A stretch of 64,000 nt of DNA, from contig NZ_FWXU01000021.1 in NCBI RefSeq assembly GCF_900176345.1, forward strand, positions 46,860 through 110,859, written 5' to 3'. This document shows positions 59,231 through 64,000 of this stretch, piece after piece (the first letter of the stretch is position 1; each line of letters opens with the position of its first letter). Source of the stretch: Rhizobium sp. RU36D. Lineage in GTDB: Bacteria; Pseudomonadota; Alphaproteobacteria; Rhizobiales; Rhizobiaceae. The notes under the pieces were generated by a model. That model was not told the DNA's origin. It saw only the letters and a program-made list of their open reading frames with translations, and did not search any database. The translations under genes were made by a program, and so were the position numbers.

Positions 59231-60289
59231 CTAGGCCGGATCGCCGATCCGCTCTACCGCCGCCAGCATGCTCTGTGCGTGTAGCAATGCCGTACCGGTT
59301 GTCTCCAGCATCCGCGGCAAGACGAGCCATTCCAGCGTCCAGGCACTGCCGGAGCGTTCCTGCTCGTGAATGAGAGCCTGATGCACCGCGGACAGTTCCG
59401 TGGCATTAAAGCCCGCAAGGGCGACCAGGACTTCCGCCCTGACCGGATTCTGCTTGTGCGGCATGGCCGAGGAGCCGCCGGATCCGGCGATCTTGATGGC
59501 GTCGATACCATTCTGCGCCATCAGGGCCGCATCCTGGCCGATCTTGCCAAGGGCGCCCGTCACGCGGGACAACCAATCCGCCAGCTTCGCGATCCGGCCG
59601 CGGTCGGCATGGGGCACGTAATCGGGCACGGCAAGGCCGAGGTCTTCGGCAAGGCTCTGGCGCAGGCCGCCGATCTTATCGCCGAATTTCTCGGCCGTGC
59701 CGGCAGCACCGGCCAGAGACAGAATGAGCACGTCGTTGCGCAGGTCGGGCAGTTCGGCCGCAAGCCGGGCAAGGCTCGACCGCCAGACCCGGATACGATC
59801 TCCTGATGTGATGGGGATGGCCGCCTGCATGCGTGAGCGCCCCATCAGCGGAGCGGTACCGAAGCTGTCCAGAAGGTTGGCAAGCGTGCGGTCAAGTTCA
59901 TCAAGCCGCGAAGCGAACAGGTCGAGAAGCCCTTTAAGGCGCAGGGCCAGGGCCGTATCGACGACGTCCTGGCTGGTCGCGCCGAAATGCACCCATTTGC
60001 CATGGTCCGGGCCAACCGCTTCGCGCAATTGGGCAACGAGATCCGGCACGGGAACGCCATCCCGCAGCGTTGCCGCGGTCAGGCGGGTAAGGTCGGGCTT
60101 GAAGCCGTCCAAGGCGGCGGCAATTGCACCTACCGCCGCCTGGGGAATGAAACCGGTCGCCGCCTCTGCCCGCGCCAATGCGGCTTCGAACCGCAACATG
60201 GCGTCCATGTCGGCCTCCACCCTCAAGAGCGCGGCGACGTCCGCGTCGCCGAGGAGGAGATCGAGATAGGCGAGCGAGGTCAGCGACAT
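59231..60289 (-). CDS. pcaB: 3-carboxy-cis,cis-muconate cycloisomerase
   Basis: A 352-residue fumarase/aspartase-superfamily enzyme of the protocatechuate branch. The signature GGSSAMPHKQNPV near residue 255 and the N-terminal AYLDLLLGDADV are typical. GATSQDVVDTAL carries another active-site element. It is the last gene of pcaI-J-F-B, two bases after pcaF. The shorter length (bacterial PcaB is often about 350-450) looks complete. Confidence 0.94.
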   Translation of the reverse strand: MSLTSLAYLDLLLGDADVAALLRVEADMDAMLRFEAALARAEAATGFIPQAAVGAIAAALDGFKPDLTRLTAATLRDGVPVPDLVAQLREAVGPDHGKWVHFGATSQDVVDTALALRLKGLLDLFASRLDELDRTLANLLDSFGTAPLMGRSRMQAAIPITSGDRIRVWRSSLARLAAELPDLRNDVLILSLAGAAGTAEKFGDKIGGLRQSLAEDLGLAVPDYVPHADRGRIAKLADWLSRVTGALGKIGQDAALMAQNGIDAIKIAGSGGSSAMPHKQNPVRAEVLVALAGFNATELSAVHQALIHEQERSGSAWTLEWLVLPRMLETTGTALLHAQSMLAAVERIGDPA

Positions 60290-60291
60290 GG

Positions 60292-61497
<1,206 letters not shown>

Positions 61498-61507
61498 TGC
61501 ATGATCC

Positions 61508-62197
61508 TTACAGTTTCGGCACCACGAGATCGGCCACGGGGCCATCGGTATGCAGCGGAGCCCCCGTCATCGCCTGAAGCTCTTCGAAGGTCATCTCCGC
61601 AAGCTTCTCGCGCAGCACGAAGCGCTTGTCGGCGATGTCGATGACGGCGTGGCTCGTATAGATACGGGTGATACAACCAACGCCGGTCAACGGAAAGGTA
61701 CAAGCTTCAACTAATTTCGGCTCGCCATTCTTGGTGACGTGCTCGGTGATGACGCAGACCTGCTTGGCGCCATGCACCAGGTCCATGGCGCCACCGACGG
61801 CCGGCACGCCCTTGGTGCCGACGCGCCAGTTGGCCAGATCGCCGTTCTGCGCCACCTGCAGCGCGCCGAGGATGGCAACATCGAGATGGCCGCCGCGGAC
61901 CATGGCAAAGCTATCGGCATGGTGGAAGAAGGCAGCACCCGGCTTCAGCGTCACGGCCTTCTTGCCGGCATTGATCAGGTCCCAGTCTTCTTCACCGGCT
62001 GCCGGAGCCTCGCCGAAATTGAGGATGCCGTTTTCCGTATGGAAGATCGCCTCGCGGCCTTCGGGCTGGTAGCGGGCCACCATCTCGGGAAAGCCGATGC
62101 CGAGATTGACATAGGCGCCGTCCTTGATGTCCTGGGCGGCCCGCCAGGCAATCTGAGCGTTGGTGAGCTTGATGTCTTCGCGCGTGTTGACGGTCAT
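61508..62197 (-). CDS. pcaJ: 3-oxoadipate CoA-transferase subunit B
   Basis: A 229-residue beta subunit. The catalytic Glu is in FHTENGILNFGEAP near residue 53, and the GIGFPEMVARYQP start and NGEPKLVEACTFPLTG are family features. It overlaps pcaI by 4 bp (ATGA), as expected for a two-subunit enzyme. It moves CoA from succinyl-CoA to 3-oxoadipate. Confidence 0.95.
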   Translation of the reverse strand: MTVNTREDIKLTNAQIAWRAAQDIKDGAYVNLGIGFPEMVARYQPEGREAIFHTENGILNFGEAPAAGEEDWDLINAGKKAVTLKPGAAFFHHADSFAMVRGGHLDVAILGALQVAQNGDLANWRVGTKGVPAVGGAMDLVHGAKQVCVITEHVTKNGEPKLVEACTFPLTGVGCITRIYTSHAVIDIADKRFVLREKLAEMTFEELQAMTGAPLHTDGPVADLVVPKL

Positions 62198-62925
62198 GCC
62201 TGCCTCCCTTCGTAGGCCGGAGCATAGGCCACGCCTGCCCGGATCAATTCTTCTTCCTGGCTCGGATTGGCGATTTCAACGACATGGTCGATGAAGATGC
62301 CGGGGGTCACGACATGCTCGGGATCGATATCGCCGGCCGGGACGATCTTCGAGACCTGCACGATGGTCGTTGCGGCCGCCATGCACATCAGCGGATTGAA
62401 GTTCCGGCCGGCCTTGTTGTAGGTGAGGTTGCCATGGGTATCGCCCAGATGCGCCTTAACGATGGCAAAATCGGCCTTCAGCCAACGCTCCTGAACGTAT
62501 GGGCGACCATCGAATTCGGCGATCACCTTGCCATTGGCAAGTTCGGTCCCGTAGGCCGTCGGAGTGTAAAAGGCCGGGATGCCGGCGCCGCCGGCGCGGA
62601 TGCGCTCTGCCAGCGTGCCCTGCGGCACGAGCTCCAGCTCGATTTGTCCGGCAAGATAGCGGTCCGTGAAGGCACGCGGATCGGATGATTTGGGGAAGGA
62701 GCAGATCATCTTCTTCACCATGCCAGCATCGATCATCGCGGCGATGCCGATACGGCCATTGCCGGCATTGTTGTTGATCACCGTCAGGTTCTTCGGGCCC
62801 TTGTCGATCAGGGCATGGATCAATTCGATCGGAGCGCCTGAGCCGCCGAAGCCGCCAATCATCACAACCGCGCCGTCACCGATCCCGGCAACAGCCTCGG
62901 CCGCACTTGCAATGGTCTTGTCCAT
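62194..62925 (-). CDS. pcaI: 3-oxoadipate CoA-transferase subunit A
   Basis: A 243-residue alpha subunit. The CoA-binding GGFGGSGAPIELIHAL is near residue 23, with NNNAGNGRIGIAAM following. The ATG at 62925 has GGAGG seven bases upstream; the TTG just before it is an alternative. It is the first gene of the operon, divergent from the IclR regulator across a strong inverted repeat. Confidence 0.95.
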   Translation of the reverse strand: MDKTIASAAEAVAGIGDGAVVMIGGFGGSGAPIELIHALIDKGPKNLTVINNNAGNGRIGIAAMIDAGMVKKMICSFPKSSDPRAFTDRYLAGQIELELVPQGTLAERIRAGGAGIPAFYTPTAYGTELANGKVIAEFDGRPYVQERWLKADFAIVKAHLGDTHGNLTYNKAGRNFNPLMCMAAATTIVQVSKIVPAGDIDPEHVVTPGIFIDHVVEIANPSQEEELIRAGVAYAPAYEGRQA

Positions 62926-62997
62926 CAAAATCCTCCGTGTCGTCGCGGGCGACGAAGTTCGACCGAAATGTATACGCGACGCCGCTCGACGGCAATG

Positions 62998-63040
62998 AAT
63001 TTGTGCGATATATGATCTTTGTTCGTATATCGCACAAATT
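62998..63040. promoter_or_regulatory. Perfect 15-bp inverted repeat between pcaI and the IclR gene, likely operator
   Basis: AATTTGTGCGATATA (62998-63012) and TATATCGCACAAATT (63026-63040) are exact complements around a 13-base centre. The arms are 28 bp apart, about 2.7 helical turns, and the right arm ends 11 bp before the regulator ATG. IclR regulators of pca and pob genes bind such motifs; GTTCGTATATCGCACAA resembles, from memory, the PcaR box of Pseudomonas. Confidence 0.78.
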
Positions 63041-63051
63041 GGGAGAGTCCG

Positions 63052-63813
63052 ATGACCGCCAGCGAGCGGGATCTGATGGGTGGCTTGATGAAGGGTCTGC
63101 GCGTCATCGAGGCCTTTAGTGCCGACCAGCCCAGGCTATCCATTGCCGAAGCCGCCGCGCTATCGGGCCTCGATCGCGCGACCACAAGGCGCTGCCTGCT
63201 GACGTTGTCGGAAACGGGTTATGCCGGCTATGACGGCAAGTTCTTCACGCTGACGCCGCGCGTGCTGCGGCTTGGCACCGGCTGCCTGGCCAGCATGCCA
63301 TTGCCGCGCATCGTGCAACCGGTGCTTGATCGCCTGTCCCTGGAGATCGGCGAAAGCACGTCCGTGTCCATCCTCGACGAGGCTGAGATCGTCTATGTGG
63401 CGCGGGCCGCGCAACGGCGGGTCATGTCGATCTCGCTGATGCCGGGCTCGCGCTTGCCGGCCTATTGCACCTCGATGGGTCGGGTCTTGCTGGCGGCGCT
63501 GGAGCCGAGTTCAGCCCGCGAGATTCTGCAAGGCGCGTCACGGCCCGCGCGGACCGAGCGGACGGTCACCGACATCGATGCGCTGATGGACGTCCTGGCG
63601 CAAACGCGGGACCAGGGCTACGCGCTGATCGACCAGGAGGTGGAAGTGGGACTGCGGTCTCTTGCCGTCCCGCTCATCAATACGCGCGGACAGACCGTTG
63701 CGGCGCTGAATGTCGGATTGGCCGTCAGCGCCGAGACGATGGACGAGGTGGCGGAACGGTACCTGCCGGCGCTGCGGCGGGTGAAGGCGGAACTGGCGCA
63801 GGTGCTGGTGTAG
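63052..63813 (+). CDS. pcaR: IclR-family regulator of the pca genes
   Basis: A 253-residue transcription factor. The N-terminal winged helix (10-75) has LSIAEAAALSGLDRATTRRCLLTL. The C-terminal IclR effector domain contains RVMSISLMPGSRLPAYCTSMGRVLLAAL and ALIDQEVEVGLRSLAVPL. Its place beside pcaIJFB indicates PcaR. GGGAGAG precedes the ATG at 63052, and an earlier opening at 63019 lies inside the operator. Confidence 0.9.
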   Translation: MTASERDLMGGLMKGLRVIEAFSADQPRLSIAEAAALSGLDRATTRRCLLTLSETGYAGYDGKFFTLTPRVLRLGTGCLASMPLPRIVQPVLDRLSLEIGESTSVSILDEAEIVYVARAAQRRVMSISLMPGSRLPAYCTSMGRVLLAALEPSSAREILQGASRPARTERTVTDIDALMDVLAQTRDQGYALIDQEVEVGLRSLAVPLINTRGQTVAALNVGLAVSAETMDEVAERYLPALRRVKAELAQVLV

Positions 63814-63880
63814 GCGTGCGGGGATGCGCCCCGACGACTTGCTAGGCGGCTTTGTGGGAGATGAGGCTGGCACCGCCCTA

Positions 63881-63906
63881 TCCTCCGTCATGCTCGGGCT
63901 CGACCC
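63881..63906. repeat. Second copy of the dispersed repeat
   Basis: This 26-base stretch is the reverse complement of 45404-45429 with two mismatches. It is also palindrome-like and lies downstream of the IclR gene, next to a possible insertion-sequence end. Confidence 0.55.
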
Positions 63907-63919
63907 ACTGCTGTCCGGT

Positions 63920-64000
63920 TTAAATTTGGTGGACATGGCGCACGGTGTTGATTCTACTTGTGTTCGAGCGTTTGGCGACGATCTCGGACACGAAAGGGGA
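63920..64000 (-). pseudogene. Possible C-terminal end of a transposase gene, cut by the window edge
   Basis: The minus strand reads SPFVSEIVAKRSNTSRINTVRHVHQI and stop from the right edge, open for 26 codons. The Arg/His-rich ending and the adjoining CTGCTGTCCGGTTTAAA look like the tail of a transposase with a nearby terminal repeat. I cannot name a family, and the reading may be chance. Confidence 0.3.

Noticed and set aside
63538..63936. 132-residue minus-strand frame overlapping the IclR gene
   Set aside because: It lies mainly opposite the supported regulator gene and shows shadow composition.

Overview
The window reads as a chromosomal segment of an alphaproteobacterium of the order Rhizobiales, most likely family Rhizobiaceae. 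The grounds are a high-GC sequence with rhizobial-type codon use, a Flp/Tad (cpa) pilus cluster, the glk, MsbA-like ABC, dapB, gpmA neighbourhood, a full C-P lyase operon with a hexapeptide acyltransferase and a DUF1045 gene, an IclR-controlled pca operon, and rhizobial-style palindromic intergenic repeats. The genus cannot be fixed from the sequence alone. Gene density is high, and many genes overlap by ATGA or TGATG junctions.

Layout: (1) 1-5.3 kb, tight-adherence pilus: pilA, cpaA, cpaB and cpaC (cut by the left edge) on the minus strand, and a stand-alone secretin N-domain protein plus two TadE/TadG-like pseudopilins on the plus strand. (2) 5.4-17 kb, a nucleoside uptake and salvage block: deoB-add-upp on the plus strand, and on the minus strand a BMP-type ABC importer (binding protein, ATPase, two permeases) followed by cdd, purine nucleoside phosphorylase, deoC and deoA. 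(3) 17.2-20.5 kb, miscellaneous: an MsrA homologue that lacks its catalytic cysteine, a small membrane protein, tRNA-Ser(GGA), a GT25 glycosyltransferase and a polysaccharide deacetylase. (4) 20.7-29.6 kb, a form I aerobic CO dehydrogenase cluster, transcribed coxC-M-S-L-D-E-F-G, with the AYRCSFR active-site motif in CoxL and a direct repeat in front of coxM that fits a LytTR-type regulator such as CoxC. (5) 29.6-39.1 kb, pncB, a small membrane protein, a 2-hydroxyacid dehydrogenase, and a yejABEF peptide importer with a VapBC-like toxin-antitoxin pair inserted between yejE and yejF. (6) 39.2-45.3 kb, housekeeping genes: mepA-like endopeptidase, mgsA, glk, an MsbA-like exporter, dapB, gpmA. 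(7) 45.5-59.2 kb, complete phosphonate uptake and C-P lyase system: phnF divergent from phnGHI-J-K-L-acyltransferase-phnC-D-E1-E2-DUF1045-phnM-phnN, with a Pho box and a PhnF operator at the divergent promoter and a small antisense-oriented gene between phnI and phnJ. (8) 59.2-63.8 kb, beta-ketoadipate pathway: pcaI-J-F-B divergent from an IclR regulator across a perfect 15-bp inverted repeat. The last 100 bases may hold the end of a transposase gene.

The blocks are mostly catabolic or scavenging: nucleosides to central carbon, CO as an energy source, phosphonates as a phosphorus source, peptides, and aromatic ring cleavage products to succinyl-CoA and acetyl-CoA. I see no large mobile island and no CRISPR array. 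The most unusual signals are the active-site-less MsrA homologue, the direct repeats ahead of coxM, the toxin-antitoxin pair inside the yej operon, and the small gene inside the phn operon.
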